DNA of 64,000 bases from Flavobacteriales bacterium. Lineage in GTDB: Bacteria > Bacteroidota > Bacteroidia > Flavobacteriales_D > CAJJDF01. Position numbers and translations under genes: made by a program. Positions 9,952 to 20,817 of this stretch are shown here, one piece after another; position 1 is the stretch's first letter, and each line of letters opens with the position of its first letter. The notes beneath the pieces were generated by a model. It had not been told where the DNA came from, did no database searches, and saw only the letters and a list, made by a program, of their open reading frames with translations. The stretch covers positions 62,001 through 126,000 of the forward strand of contig JABAYJ010000004.1 of assembly GCA_018609055.1 (NCBI GenBank), given 5' to 3'.

Positions 9952-11115
9952 ACTAAGCACAAACGAACTTCCCGGTAAAGCTTTTACCAAACCTTTAAAT
10001 TCCAGTTGCAATAAACTAACTGATATAACGCTAGTGGCAAGTTTGGTTTTGCCGCTTAATTCATCCATAGTTATCGAATTATCTGGTGATAATAAATCAT
10101 AAATCAACTTTTCATCCTCTGGCAAATCAACAAACATCTGTTTTTGAATTGTCTTTGGTTTCTGAGACTTATTTAATTCCCAATTCATTAAATACACAAT
10201 ATCAGCAATGGAATTAAGCAAATGAGCTTTATTTATTTTGATTAAATAATTACATCCTTCGGAGTATTGATCCGTAACTCGACCGGGAACAGCAAATACA
10301 TCTCGGTTGTAACTATTGGCGATTTCGGCAGTGATTAACGAACCTCCTTTTTTAGCCGATTCTATTACAATGGTTACATCAGATAATCCTGCAATAATTC
10401 TATTTCGCTTAGGGAAGTTTTCTCTGTCGGGATTTGTTCCACTCATAAACTCAGTTAACAAACCTCCTTTTGGGAGCATCTTTTTAGCAGTATCTCTATG
10501 GATTTCTGGATACAACCTATCCAGTCCGTGGGCCAAAACTCCAATTGTAGGAATATCTAATTCTACACATTTTTTATGAGCACAAATATCCACTCCGTAT
10601 GCCATTCCACTTATTACTATCGGATTGTGAGGAGTTAAATCTTCTAGTAACTTTCCACAAAAATCTTTTCCTCTGGTTGTTACTTTTCGTGTACCAACTA
10701 TTGCAATGGTTTTATGATTTTCAAAATCAATATTTCCCATTCCATACAATACGATAGGTGAATCTTCACATTGTTTTAAATTTAAAGGATAGTTTTTATC
10801 TGTAATTAAATAAGTAACAATGTCATTTTTCTCAATAAATTCAAGCTCTTCCTCTACTCTTTCAATAATTTCTCCTTGTTTTATTTGAGCTATAATTTTA
10901 GAAGATAATATTACTCCTACTCCTGGGATTTTTGCTAACTTTCCTTTACTGGTTTCAAATATACTTTCAAAACTATCGCAATAAGCTAGTAATTTTTTGG
11001 CATTAATATTTCCAACCCCATCTAATAGAGTTAGTGCCATCGCATATTTAAGTTCAGTTTTACTCAATCGAGAATGATTTGGTATAATTCTTAAAATTAA
11101 AGAATTTCTGTACAT
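9949..11115 (-). CDS. dprA: DNA-processing protein DprA
   Basis: AIVGTRKVTTRGKDF, VISGMAYGVDICAHKKCVE, KRNRIIAGLSDVTIVIESAKKGGSLITAEIA. Confidence 0.95.
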   Translation of the reverse strand: MYRNSLILRIIPNHSRLSKTELKYAMALTLLDGVGNINAKKLLAYCDSFESIFETSKGKLAKIPGVGVILSSKIIAQIKQGEIIERVEEELEFIEKNDIVTYLITDKNYPLNLKQCEDSPIVLYGMGNIDFENHKTIAIVGTRKVTTRGKDFCGKLLEDLTPHNPIVISGMAYGVDICAHKKCVELDIPTIGVLAHGLDRLYPEIHRDTAKKMLPKGGLLTEFMSGTNPDRENFPKRNRIIAGLSDVTIVIESAKKGGSLITAEIANSYNRDVFAVPGRVTDQYSEGCNYLIKINKAHLLNSIADIVYLMNWELNKSQKPKTIQKQMFVDLPEDEKLIYDLLSPDNSITMDELSGKTKLATSVISVSLLQLEFKGLVKALPGSSFVLS

Positions 11116-11134
11116 TTAACTAAATAACATTTTC

Positions 11135-13492
11135 ATGAGGGAATTTCTACTCTTTTTTTTCTTGGTTTTAAGTTTTGGAGGTTTTGCTCAGCAAGGTACT
11201 GGCCAGTTAAAAGGTTCTATTGCAAATGCTAAAACTGGCGAATTAATTCCTTATACTTATTTAACTATAAGTCAAAATGATGAAATTAAAAGCTCAGCAA
11301 CTACTGACAGTGAAGGAAGGTATCTCTTAAATGGAATTGAACCGGGAGAATATAGCTTAAAAGTTAAAGCTATTGGCTACAAAGATTTTGAACGAAAATG
11401 GCTGATTAGAAGTAATCACATCACTTTTTTTGATTTCAAACTCATCCCTCTTGACATTGAACTGAACGAGTTCATAGTTGTAGAAAAAAGGTATAATCAA
11501 AAAATTGAAGACGAAACAGTTTCTACTACCATTCTTGATAAAGAATTAATTCAAGAAAAGATAACTGCAAACATTGTAGATGCTGTGACTCAAATACCTG
11601 GAGTTCATACCCAAGAAGGGCAAGTGAGCATAAGAGGAGGAGCAGGATTTAGTTATGGTGCTGGAAGTAGAGTTTTACTAATGGTTGATGGAATTCCTAT
11701 GCTTTCTGGTGATGCTGGCGACATAAAATGGAATTATTTACCCGTAGAAAACGTGAATCAAATTGAAGTATTGAAAGGAGCTTCTTCGGTTCTATATGGT
11801 TCATCTGCACTTAACGGAGTAATTAATATCCAAACCGAATACCCTACTATCGAACCTAAAACGAGTATTAATTTATTCTCTGGAATGTATGATTCTCCGT
11901 TTAACTCAAGAGATTTAAAATGGTGGGATGGATACAGAGGAAATCAAGGATTGAGTTTTTATCATGCTCGTCAGGTTTCAGATAATTTTGATTTAGTGAT
12001 TGGTGGAAACTTTTTTAACGACCAAAGTTTTAGGATGCAAGAATCTGAAGAAAGAGGAAGGTTAAACATTAACACTCGGTTTTTATCTAAAAAAACTCAA
12101 GGGCTGTATTATGGAGTTAACGTGAACGGGCAGCTAACAAACGTAGATTTATTTTTTGTTTGGAAACACAAGGATAGCGTTCTTACTCCATCTCCTGGAA
12201 CAGAAGGAATAAGTAAAAACAACAGATACAACATTACTCCTTATGTAGAGTATTTTACTAAAAAAGGAGATAAACACTCACTTAAAACACAACTTTTTAA
12301 TACTACCAACAACAATCAATTACAACCAAACCAATCTTCAGTTTCTAATTTATTTTATTCAGATTATAGGTTCAGAAAAAATATAGATTCTAGCTTTACT
12401 ATTACTTCTGGAGCTACTTACATCAAAACTTACGTTAGGTCAGGATTATTTGGAAATCATCAATCTAGCAACATAGCGGTATATTCCCAATTAGACAAAA
12501 CAGTATTAAAAAAACTAAAACTATCAGGAGGAATTAGGTTAGAATCCTTTGAAATGGATGGAGAAAGAGAAAAGCTTAGACCAATATTCAGAACCGGGTT
12601 TAACTACAAACTTGGTAAAGCAACCTTTCTTAGAGGTTCATTTGGACAAGGATATCGATTTGCCTCTATTGCCGAAAGATATGCGAGTACAAACTTAGGT
12701 TCCTTGCGTGTGTTCCCTAACCCAGAATTGCAATCGGAAAGTGGAGTAAGCGGAGAATGGGGAATAAAACAAGGATTTAAAATAAAAGATTGGAAAGGAT
12801 TTATTGATATATCAAGATTTGTAAATGAGTACAACAACATGAACGAGTACACATTTGGTTTTTTTGACACCACAACTTTTCAGCAAAAGCAAAGCGGAAC
12901 AATTACTGAGTTTGGTGCATCATCAAGAAATGTAGATAAAGCAGTAATTAAAGGAATTGATGTAACAGTTGTTGCAAAAGGATACACAAAAAGATTTGGA
13001 ATTACATTGCTTGGTGGATACACATTTATGAATCCTAAGCCAATTAATCCTGACTCTGCTTATCTCAATACTTTCTCCTCTTTAACTACAAATTACACTT
13101 ATGACAGGAGCTTAAATTTAGCATCTGATACGGTTAGTGACAATTTAAAATATAGATTCAATCATTTACTAAAATTCGATATTCAGATAGATTACAGAAA
13201 CCTTTCTGTAGGAGTAAGCTACCGATACAATAGCTTTGTTCACAATATTGATGAGTCATTTAGTATTCTTGGAATATTTAGTGGAGGAACTTTTTTGGGT
13301 GAGCTAGATAGCTACAGAAGAACTCAAAGAAAAGGAAATACTATTATTGATTTAAGAACCTCTTACCAATTAACTGAGGCAATAAGAATAACAGGAACGG
13401 TTAATAATTTATTGAATTTAGAATACCAAACAAGACCAGGCTGGGTAATGCCTCCAAGAAACTATAATCTTCGTGTTAATTTCACTTTTTAA
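11135..13492 (+). CDS. TonB-dependent receptor
   Basis: Carboxypeptidase-regulatory-like N-terminus, plug domain PGVHTQEGQVSIRGGAGFSYGAGSRVLLMVDGIPM, terminal aromatic NLRVNFTF. Confidence 0.95.
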   Translation: MREFLLFFFLVLSFGGFAQQGTGQLKGSIANAKTGELIPYTYLTISQNDEIKSSATTDSEGRYLLNGIEPGEYSLKVKAIGYKDFERKWLIRSNHITFFDFKLIPLDIELNEFIVVEKRYNQKIEDETVSTTILDKELIQEKITANIVDAVTQIPGVHTQEGQVSIRGGAGFSYGAGSRVLLMVDGIPMLSGDAGDIKWNYLPVENVNQIEVLKGASSVLYGSSALNGVINIQTEYPTIEPKTSINLFSGMYDSPFNSRDLKWWDGYRGNQGLSFYHARQVSDNFDLVIGGNFFNDQSFRMQESEERGRLNINTRFLSKKTQGLYYGVNVNGQLTNVDLFFVWKHKDSVLTPSPGTEGISKNNRYNITPYVEYFTKKGDKHSLKTQLFNTTNNNQLQPNQSSVSNLFYSDYRFRKNIDSSFTITSGATYIKTYVRSGLFGNHQSSNIAVYSQLDKTVLKKLKLSGGIRLESFEMDGEREKLRPIFRTGFNYKLGKATFLRGSFGQGYRFASIAERYASTNLGSLRVFPNPELQSESGVSGEWGIKQGFKIKDWKGFIDISRFVNEYNNMNEYTFGFFDTTTFQQKQSGTITEFGASSRNVDKAVIKGIDVTVVAKGYTKRFGITLLGGYTFMNPKPINPDSAYLNTFSSLTTNYTYDRSLNLASDTVSDNLKYRFNHLLKFDIQIDYRNLSVGVSYRYNSFVHNIDESFSILGIFSGGTFLGELDSYRRTQRKGNTIIDLRTSYQLTEAIRITGTVNNLLNLEYQTRPGWVMPPRNYNLRVNFTF

Positions 13493-13510
13493 TCTGCTAT
13501 ATTTACCCTT

Positions 13511-16084
13511 GTGAGATTTTTTAAACTAATATTTTTCGTCAGCTTTGTAATGATTATTGGGCTAAGTCAAGCTTTAAGTCAAAACTATAACTTTACTAAG
13601 CTTACTAATAAGAACGGATTAATAAGTAACCAAACCACCTCAGTGGTTCAGGATAAAAAAGGATATTTATGGATTGGAACCAAAGAAGGATTATCTCGAT
13701 TTGATGGAAATAATTTTTTAAACTTTGATACTTTTAGTGGTCTGAGTCAAAATTCAATAACCGATATAATAGTAGATGATTCTAATCAAATATTCGTAAT
13801 TCACCCAGACGATAAAGTAACCAAAATAACAACTGAATTAGAATTCTCAATTCTCGAGAAGCTTCCTAAGCTTGACGTTAAGGAAAGTGATGATCAAATG
13901 AGATGTGAGGTAATCAATAAGTCAAAAATTAAAATTTACCATAACGACAATGCAACTCCACTATTAATTACTGGACAAAATGGACTAAAACAAAATGAGG
14001 TTAATGATGCCTTTGTAGACAGAGAAAACACTCTTTGGATAGCATCAAAAGAAAACGGATTGATGAGTTTACCTCTTCAAAACTTTCCGCTTTACCCATG
14101 GAATAATGGCAACTTATTATTCAGCTACAAGCAATCTGAAAACTCTTATCTATTAACTTTCAAAAACAATATTGTCTCTACTAATTTGAGTAACGGAAAA
14201 CCTTATTACTCATTAGTTTTTACAAATAACGCCAGAGATATTAATTGTGCAATTACACAGTTTGGAACAGAATTGTTTTACGGCACAACAAATGGAATGT
14301 ATCTCTATTTTAGAGAATCAGGAACAGAATATTCATTTGATGGACTGGCAGGAAAAAATGTTACCAGTATAGAAAAAATTGGAAATGGAGATTTATTAAT
14401 AATTGCAGATAAAAGAGCTTTCATATACTCTGCCTATAGTGAGTCAATATATTTAGCGAAAGGATTAGAATCATTTGAAGCTACATCAATTATTAAATTA
14501 GATAGCAAAATTCTGTTATTAGGAAAAGGAAATATTTATCAGGTAAAAGGGAAATCACTATCACCCTTTTTTGAAACAGAGATTGAAACAGATAAATTAA
14601 ATTTCACTTACATATCTACTAGTAATTCTGGAAAAATGTGGGTTTCTACATCAAATAATGGACTTTACTTATACGATAAAGAAAATGTATCCCTTTTCAA
14701 TTTCAGTAAAAACAAAAGTATCCCATACACCTCTGTACTTAGTTGCATCCAAGAAGGAAACAATCTATGGATTTCAACAAAGGTTGGTGTGATTTGGTAT
14801 AATATTGACAAAAATATTTACTCATTCTTTGGTGATAAATATTTTAACAAATCTCAATTTCTTCCTTTTGCAATGAAATATAAAAAGGATGTTTATTTCG
14901 TTTCCGAAAAAGGATTAGTTAAAACATTTGACTCTCAATTATTTCAAAACTCTGTAGCTTCTATAGATATTACTGAAATTTTAGTATCAGGAAAAGCAGT
15001 TACTAACGATTCTATTATTGAAACTCCTCATAATGGATTTCCTATCAAATTCACTTATCAATCTATAAGTTTAAAAAACAAAATATATTACCAATATTAT
15101 CTCTCAGGGAAAGATGATGGATGGTCCAATCCTAGACAAAAAAACACTATCTCTTACGAGCAATTAACTCCTGGAAATTACACTTTTATGGTTAGAACTT
15201 ATGATCCAATTAATGAATTAGTTCTTAAAGAAACTAAAGTAAAATTTAGAGTATTAAGGCCTTTTTGGAAAACACCATTTTTTCTTTACTTGATGATTGG
15301 GCTGATTGGTTTATTAACTTTCGCCATTGTAATTTATAGAAGTTGGAGATTGAAAAAAACTACAGCAAAATTGGAGAAAATGGTTGATGAAAAAACCTTT
15401 ATCCTTACAGCTCAAAATCAAAATATAGAGCAATTCTCTTTTTCCTTATCTCATGACTTAAAAAATCCAATTAACAACATCAAGGGCTTAGTAGAGATTC
15501 TGGAAGACGCAGATGAAGATTCAAGGCCAGAAATCACTAAAATGCTAATGAATTCTGCTATTCTCTTAGAAGATAAGATCAAAGCAACTCTTGAGACTAT
15601 TAGACAAATGCAAGCCAATAAAAAGAATGTTGAGCAACTCTACTTCGATACCATTTTTGAAGAGACAAAAAAATCCTTGTTAATTCTCATAAATGAAAAT
15701 GATGTTAAATTCATTACCGATTTTAAAGAGAAATCATTCTATTACAATCAATCAATACTAGATAGTATATTCTATAATTTAGTTAGTAATTCAATTAAAT
15801 ATGGATCTGATGAAAGACAGAAAATTGTGAAAATAACCTCAGAGAAAATAGAAAACGATAGTATTCAATTGGTTTTTGAGGATAATGGAATTGGATTTGA
15901 CTTAGAGAAAGATAGAGAAAAGGTTTTCTCAATTTTTGAAAGAGTTCACGACCAAGCAACAGGAACGGGAATAGGTTTATACATGGTGAAACAGATGATT
16001 GAACTTAATGGAGGAACAATAATGGTTCATAGTAAAATAAACGAAGGAACAGTCTTTAAAATCATTTTAGGAAAAATGCGTTAA
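13511..16084 (+). CDS. Two-component-regulator propeller/Y_Y_Y sensor histidine kinase (no receiver domain)
   Basis: Propeller repeats (GYLWIGTKEGLSRFDG), Y_Y_Y region, TM helix, H-box SLSHDLKNPINNIKG, N-box NLVSNSIKYG, GIGLYMVKQM; GTG start. Confidence 0.9.
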   Translation: MRFFKLIFFVSFVMIIGLSQALSQNYNFTKLTNKNGLISNQTTSVVQDKKGYLWIGTKEGLSRFDGNNFLNFDTFSGLSQNSITDIIVDDSNQIFVIHPDDKVTKITTELEFSILEKLPKLDVKESDDQMRCEVINKSKIKIYHNDNATPLLITGQNGLKQNEVNDAFVDRENTLWIASKENGLMSLPLQNFPLYPWNNGNLLFSYKQSENSYLLTFKNNIVSTNLSNGKPYYSLVFTNNARDINCAITQFGTELFYGTTNGMYLYFRESGTEYSFDGLAGKNVTSIEKIGNGDLLIIADKRAFIYSAYSESIYLAKGLESFEATSIIKLDSKILLLGKGNIYQVKGKSLSPFFETEIETDKLNFTYISTSNSGKMWVSTSNNGLYLYDKENVSLFNFSKNKSIPYTSVLSCIQEGNNLWISTKVGVIWYNIDKNIYSFFGDKYFNKSQFLPFAMKYKKDVYFVSEKGLVKTFDSQLFQNSVASIDITEILVSGKAVTNDSIIETPHNGFPIKFTYQSISLKNKIYYQYYLSGKDDGWSNPRQKNTISYEQLTPGNYTFMVRTYDPINELVLKETKVKFRVLRPFWKTPFFLYLMIGLIGLLTFAIVIYRSWRLKKTTAKLEKMVDEKTFILTAQNQNIEQFSFSLSHDLKNPINNIKGLVEILEDADEDSRPEITKMLMNSAILLEDKIKATLETIRQMQANKKNVEQLYFDTIFEETKKSLLILINENDVKFITDFKEKSFYYNQSILDSIFYNLVSNSIKYGSDERQKIVKITSEKIENDSIQLVFEDNGIGFDLEKDREKVFSIFERVHDQATGTGIGLYMVKQMIELNGGTIMVHSKINEGTVFKIILGKMR

Positions 16085-16204
16085 CAATAATAAAAATATT
16101 TTGCTAAATAAAGCAATCAAAATTTGGAAATAGGAGTAAGACCATTTAAATTCGCAGACTTTCCTAGATAAGGAAATGAATTGCAAAACACTGTTTTTGC
16201 AATT

Positions 16205-16278
16205 GGGCCTATAACTCAGTTGGTTAGAGTATCTGACTCATAATCAGAAAGTCCCAGGTTCGAGCCCTGGTGGGCCCA
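16205..16278 (+). tRNA. tRNA with CAT anticodon (elongator Met or lysidine-type Ile2)
   Basis: GGGCCTA acceptor pairing TGGGCCC, D arm, TCTGA-CTCATAA-TCAGA anticodon arm (anticodon CAT 16239-16241), CCAGG-TTCGAGC-CCTGG T arm; no encoded CCA. Confidence 0.95.
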
Positions 16279-16286
16279 CAATTAAT

Positions 16287-16317
16287 AAAGCCATTCAAGA
16301 AATTGAGTGGCTTTTTT
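16287..16317 (+). terminator. Terminator after tRNA
   Basis: AAAGCCATTCAA-GAAA-TTGAGTGGCTTTTTT hairpin with one G-T pair. Confidence 0.75.
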
Positions 16318-16439
16318 GTTTGTTAAAATAAGTTACCTTTTGAATTCATCTAATTTATTGTTTTAAAAAAGGACTTCGGAAACTTTGTGAAAACACTTAA
16401 AACTTTACTAAATTTAACTAGAGAAAATACTAAATGAAG

Positions 16440-17137
16440 TTCAAGAGATAAATTATAAAACACTATCATTCAAAAGACAATAGCAGGAAGATTAAAAATT
16501 TCTGTAGTTTCTACAGGTAAATATGTTATGCCTTATTTTCTTTAAGATTTTTTGAATAAAAACAAAGGAGTTGAGCTAATAATGGATGTAACGAAAAAAA
16601 AAAAGTAATAAAAAGCTTAGAAAAAAACGAAGATGATTTTTCATTAGTGTCTGTAATTCTATCACAATTAAATTTGAATAAAGTACAACTTATGGAAAAT
16701 AAACTATATCTAGTTGGAGGAAGAAAAATAATAACCGATAAAAAAATCTCTAAAAATAAAATGTTTGAGCAGTATCCTTTAATATATCGAGAAGAAGGAT
16801 CGGCAACTAGAAAAGCAATGGAGAATTTTATTAAAGAAAATAATTTACCTTCTCATAAAAAATGGAACTAACATCAAACGAAGCTTTAAAACAAGCACTT
16901 ATAGCAGGATTTGGTTATTCTATTATGCCATTGATAGGTATAAAAAATGAATTGAAAAATGGAAATTTACATTTGATTCCTTTCAAAGGCTTACCATTAA
17001 CTTCAAACGGGACTTAGTCTGGGTAAAATCAAAAAAGCTATCACCAACAGCAAATACTTTTTTAGAGTTTATAAAGAAAGAAAAGGAGAAAATAATTGAG
17101 AATGAATTTAATTGGATAAATAAGCTCGATATCTAAC
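16440..17137 (+). pseudogene. Degraded LysR-family transcriptional regulator
   Basis: Substrate-binding-domain-like segments in shifting frames: RLKISVVSTGKYVMPYFL*DFLNKNKGVELIMDV / VIKSLEKNEDDFSLVS / MFEQYPLIYREEGSATRKAMENFIKENNLPSHKK / MELTSNEALKQALIAGFGYSIMPLIGIKNELKNGNLHLIPFKGLPLTSN / DLVWVKSKKLSPTANTFLEFIKKE. Confidence 0.8.
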
Positions 17138-17246
17138 AAATAATTATGTTTTTTCAACACACAGTTTATAACTATACCAATATGAGTATTAATGTAAAAC
17201 TACATTTTCTTATTTTTACTAATTCAAATATTCTAGCAACAGCTGT

Positions 17247-18071
17247 ATGAAACAATACCACGATTTACTTCAACATATTTTAGATAACGGAGAGCAAAAA
17301 GGCGACCGAACTGGAACTGGAACAATTAGTTGTTTTGGTTACCAAATGAGGTTTGATTTAAGTAAAGGTTTCCCTATGGTTACTACCAAAAAACTCCATT
17401 TACGTTCTATAATTCATGAATTACTTTGGTTTATTAAAGGTGAGACAAACATTAAATATCTTCAGGAAAACAAAGTAAGAATATGGGATGACTGGGCAGA
17501 TGAAAATGGAGACTTAGGACCTGTTTATGGTCATCAATGGAGAAACTGGAATAGTGATGGTATTGACCAGATAGAGAACGCCATTGAGCAAATAAAAAAC
17601 AATCCTAACAGCAGAAGAATAATGGTATCTGCTTGGAATCCAAGCGTAATGCCAGATACTAGCGTTTCTTTTTCGGAAAACGTAGCAAATGGAAAAGCCG
17701 CTTTACCTCCATGTCATGCTTTCTTTCAGTTTTACGTTACTAACGGAAAACTTTCTTGTCAACTATACCAAAGATCAGCAGATACATTTTTAGGTGTTCC
17801 ATTTAACATTGCTTCTTATGCTCTGTTTACAATGATGGTAGCTCAAGTTTGCGGTTTAGAATACGGAGATTTTATTCATACTTTTGGAGACGTTCACTTA
17901 TACAACAACCACATTGAACAAACTGAACTACAACTCTCTAGAGAACCGAAAGCATTACCAACAATGAAAATAAATCCAGACGTAAAATCTATTTTTGATT
18001 TTACTTACGAAGATTTCACCTTAGAAAATTATGATCCCCACCCACATATTAAAGCTGCTGTTTCTGTGTAA
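17247..18071 (+). CDS. thyA: Thymidylate synthase
   Basis: [39 protein letters not shown] catalytic Cys, [20 protein letters not shown]. Confidence 0.98.
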   Translation: MKQYHDLLQHILDNGEQKGDRTGTGTISCFGYQMRFDLSKGFPMVTTKKLHLRSIIHELLWFIKGETNIKYLQENKVRIWDDWADENGDLGPVYGHQWRNWNSDGIDQIENAIEQIKNNPNSRRIMVSAWNPSVMPDTSVSFSENVANGKAALPPCHAFFQFYVTNGKLSCQLYQRSADTFLGVPFNIASYALFTMMVAQVCGLEYGDFIHTFGDVHLYNNHIEQTELQLSREPKALPTMKINPDVKSIFDFTYEDFTLENYDPHPHIKAAVSV

Positions 18072-18640
18072 TGAATGAATTACAAACCTATATAAATTCC
18101 TATTTTAATATTGGCATAGATGATTTAGCTGAAGTTGAAAAGCTTTTTAAGATAACTCATTTAGCCAAAAACGAATTTATTTGTAGAGAGAATGAAAGAT
18201 GTGAAACACTTAATTTCATTATCTCTGGCTATATAAGAGTATATAAATACGAAAACGGAAAAGAAATTACCCAATGGGTTTCTTCCCCTACTGAGTTCAT
18301 AACAGATTTATCAAGCATAGTGTTCAACACCCAGTCAAGATGGAATATTCAAGCAATTACAGATTGCATATTTTACTCCATTTCAAAAGCTAATTATAAC
18401 AAACTAAATCAACTTTTACCAGCTTGGCCTTTGCTAGAAAAGCAGTTTATCGCCAAATGCTTTTTGGTTCTAGAAGATCGCGTCTTCTCATTCCTATCTC
18501 TTTCATCTGAAGAACGATACAACCACCTTTTTAATACAAGGAAAGAACTTTTCAATCAAGTTTCTCTTCATTACCTGGCTTCAATGCTAGGAATGACTGC
18601 AGAAACATTAAGCCGAATAAGAAAGAAACAAATTTCTTGA
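18071..18640 (+). CDS. Crp/Fnr family transcriptional regulator
   Basis: cNMP-binding fold and C-terminal HTH HYLASMLGMTAETLSRIRKK; start overlaps thyA stop by 1 nt (TAATG). Confidence 0.9.
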   Translation: MNELQTYINSYFNIGIDDLAEVEKLFKITHLAKNEFICRENERCETLNFIISGYIRVYKYENGKEITQWVSSPTEFITDLSSIVFNTQSRWNIQAITDCIFYSISKANYNKLNQLLPAWPLLEKQFIAKCFLVLEDRVFSFLSLSSEERYNHLFNTRKELFNQVSLHYLASMLGMTAETLSRIRKKQIS

Positions 18641-18705
18641 TTTATATCAAGTGATGCTATTTAGGACTGTTGTTATTTTGTATTGAATCAAAACAATAAC
18701 AGTTT

Positions 18706-19134
18706 ATGTCATTACAACTATCTACAGAAATTAGAATTAAAGTATCTTCCCAAGAAATATGGCAAGAGCTTATCGACTTTAACTCATACCCTTCTTGGAA
18801 TCCATTTATCACTAAAATTGAAGGGATTCCAAAACAACACAATCAACTAAAAGCTTCTATAGGAGGCATAAAATTTAAACCAATAGTATTAGAGTCTACT
18901 CCTAATAAAAAACTTGTTTGGTTAGGAAAACTACTATTCAAAGGATTCTTTGATGGAAAGCATTCCTTTGAAATAATAGAAGAAGGTAATAAATGTGTTT
19001 TCATCCAAAGTGAAACTTTTACTGGAATACTGGATCCATTATTCAAAAAGAAACTAAAGACTGACACTAAACAAGGATTTGAAGCTATGAACGAAGCTCT
19101 AAAATTAAGAGTTGAATCAAAAAAAAGCCTTTAA
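18706..19134 (+). CDS. SRPBCC domain-containing protein
   Basis: QEIWQELIDFNSYPSWNPFITKIEG, typical SRPBCC start. Confidence 0.85.
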   Translation: MSLQLSTEIRIKVSSQEIWQELIDFNSYPSWNPFITKIEGIPKQHNQLKASIGGIKFKPIVLESTPNKKLVWLGKLLFKGFFDGKHSFEIIEEGNKCVFIQSETFTGILDPLFKKKLKTDTKQGFEAMNEALKLRVESKKSL

Positions 19135-19159
19135 TGAGAATTCATTAAAGGCTTTTTTT
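19121..19159. terminator. Bidirectional terminator between convergent SRPBCC gene and dnaA
   Basis: AAAAAAGCCTTTAATGA-GAAT-TCATTAAAGGCTTTTTTT, perfect 11-bp stem; SRPBCC stop codon lies in the stem. Confidence 0.9.
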
Positions 19160-19183
19160 AGGTGTGGTTCGCTTTTTATTTGC

Positions 19184-20614
19184 TTAGGAAAGATTTAGCT
19201 TTTTATCTAAATCCGTAATATACTTTCTAAAATGCTTATCAGTATCCTGTAAATTATTTACAGTTTTACATGCGTGTAGTACCGTAGCGTGATCCTTTCC
19301 TCCACATTGCATTCCTATACTCGCCAACGAAGACTTTGTCAATTTTTTCGAGAAGTACATAGAGATTTGTCTCGCTTGTACTATTTCTCTTTTTCTAGTT
19401 TTAGATTTCATAAGCTCTACTGGCATATTGAAATAATCCGAAACTACTTTTTGTATGTAATCTATAGAAACCTCTCTAGCTGTGTTCTTCACAAACTTAT
19501 CAATCATTTGCTTAGCAAGATCAAGCGTTACAGCTTTCTTATTAAGTGATGACTGAGCAATTAAAGAAATAAGAGCACCTTCCAGTTCACGTACGTTAGT
19601 AGTGATGCTGTAAGCTAAATATTCTATAACATCACCAGGAAGTTCAATACCATCCTGATACATTTTTTTCTTTAAAATGGCAATTCTTGTTTCCAATCCT
19701 GGCGACTGCAAATCTGCAGATAATCCCCATTTGAATCTAGAAAGCAATCTCTGCTCAACTCCTTGCATATCAACTGGTGCTTTATCCGAAGTAAGGATAA
19801 TTTGCTTTCCTGTTTGGTGTAAGTGGTTAAATATATGAAAGAAAACATCTTGTGTTTTTTCCTTTCCTGCTAAAAACTGAATGTCATCAATGATTAACAC
19901 ATCTATCATTTGATAAAAATGTACAAAATCATTTGTTTCATTATTCTTTACTGCATCAATAAATTGGTGAGTAAATCTTTCAGAAGAAACATATAAAACT
20001 ATTTTTTCTGGATTGTTGTTTTTGATTTCAATTCCAATCGAGTGTGCTAAGTGAGTTTTTCCTAACCCTACTCCTCCATAAATTAATAAAGGATTAAAAG
20101 ATGTTCCTCCTGGCTTACTTGCAACTGCATATCCTGCTGACCTTGCCAATCTGTTACATTCTCCTTCGATAAAGTTTTCGAAAGTGTAACTAGCATTAAG
20201 GTTGGCATCTACGTTAATTTTTTTAAGTCCTGGAATAACAAACGGATTCTTAATCGTGTTCTTATTCACGTTAAGAGGAATGTTAATCGACTTGTTTTTT
20301 AACGAGTTGTTAGTCTTAGCTGGAAAATTAACTGTGTATGGCTTCGAATTTCTTAGGTTAGTATCCATCACAATACTATACTCTAATCTTCCTTCTGCTC
20401 CAATTTCTCTTTTAATCGTTTTCTTTAATAAAGAAATATAGTGCTCCTCCAACCATTCGTAAAAAAATTGAGAAGGAACCTGTATGGTTAAAACATTACT
20501 CTTTAACTTAACCGGTACGATAGGCTCAAACCAAGTCTTGTAACCCTGCAAGCTGATATTGTCTTTGATAACACTTAGACAGTTTTCCCAGACAGTGATG
20601 TGGTTTTTTTTCAT
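19184..20614 (-). CDS. dnaA: Chromosomal replication initiator protein DnaA
   Basis: NPLLIYGGVGLGKTHLAHSIG, VLIIDDIQFLAGKEKTQ, GGKDHATVLHAC signature. Confidence 0.98.
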   Translation of the reverse strand: MKKNHITVWENCLSVIKDNISLQGYKTWFEPIVPVKLKSNVLTIQVPSQFFYEWLEEHYISLLKKTIKREIGAEGRLEYSIVMDTNLRNSKPYTVNFPAKTNNSLKNKSINIPLNVNKNTIKNPFVIPGLKKINVDANLNASYTFENFIEGECNRLARSAGYAVASKPGGTSFNPLLIYGGVGLGKTHLAHSIGIEIKNNNPEKIVLYVSSERFTHQFIDAVKNNETNDFVHFYQMIDVLIIDDIQFLAGKEKTQDVFFHIFNHLHQTGKQIILTSDKAPVDMQGVEQRLLSRFKWGLSADLQSPGLETRIAILKKKMYQDGIELPGDVIEYLAYSITTNVRELEGALISLIAQSSLNKKAVTLDLAKQMIDKFVKNTAREVSIDYIQKVVSDYFNMPVELMKSKTRKREIVQARQISMYFSKKLTKSSLASIGMQCGGKDHATVLHACKTVNNLQDTDKHFRKYITDLDKKLNLS

Positions 20615-20817
20615 AAAAGCGTGCTATTAAATTATTCTTGTTCTTTTTGTCTGTCCTCTTGGGTATAAAATCAAACCACAATTTAGTTAAAAATTAGGTT
20701 ATTTTCAAAGCTATAAACAAGCTTCCCCTTTTGGTCAAACAAATATTGACAAAAAATAGTTTAAAACAAAATCGATTTGCTATTGTTTAGTAACTTTTTT
20801 TTTAGGGTGTAGAAATA

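Noticed and set aside
16205-17246. tRNA plus decayed gene as a remnant integrated element
   Set aside because: No integrase, no direct repeat of the tRNA 3' end (GTTCGAGCCCTGGTGGGCCCA) downstream and no phage or plasmid genes; a simple LysR pseudogene explains it.
20615-20817. Possible oriC upstream of dnaA
   Set aside because: AT-rich, but no TTATCCACA-like DnaA boxes or clusters seen; dnaA is often not at oriC in Bacteroidetes.
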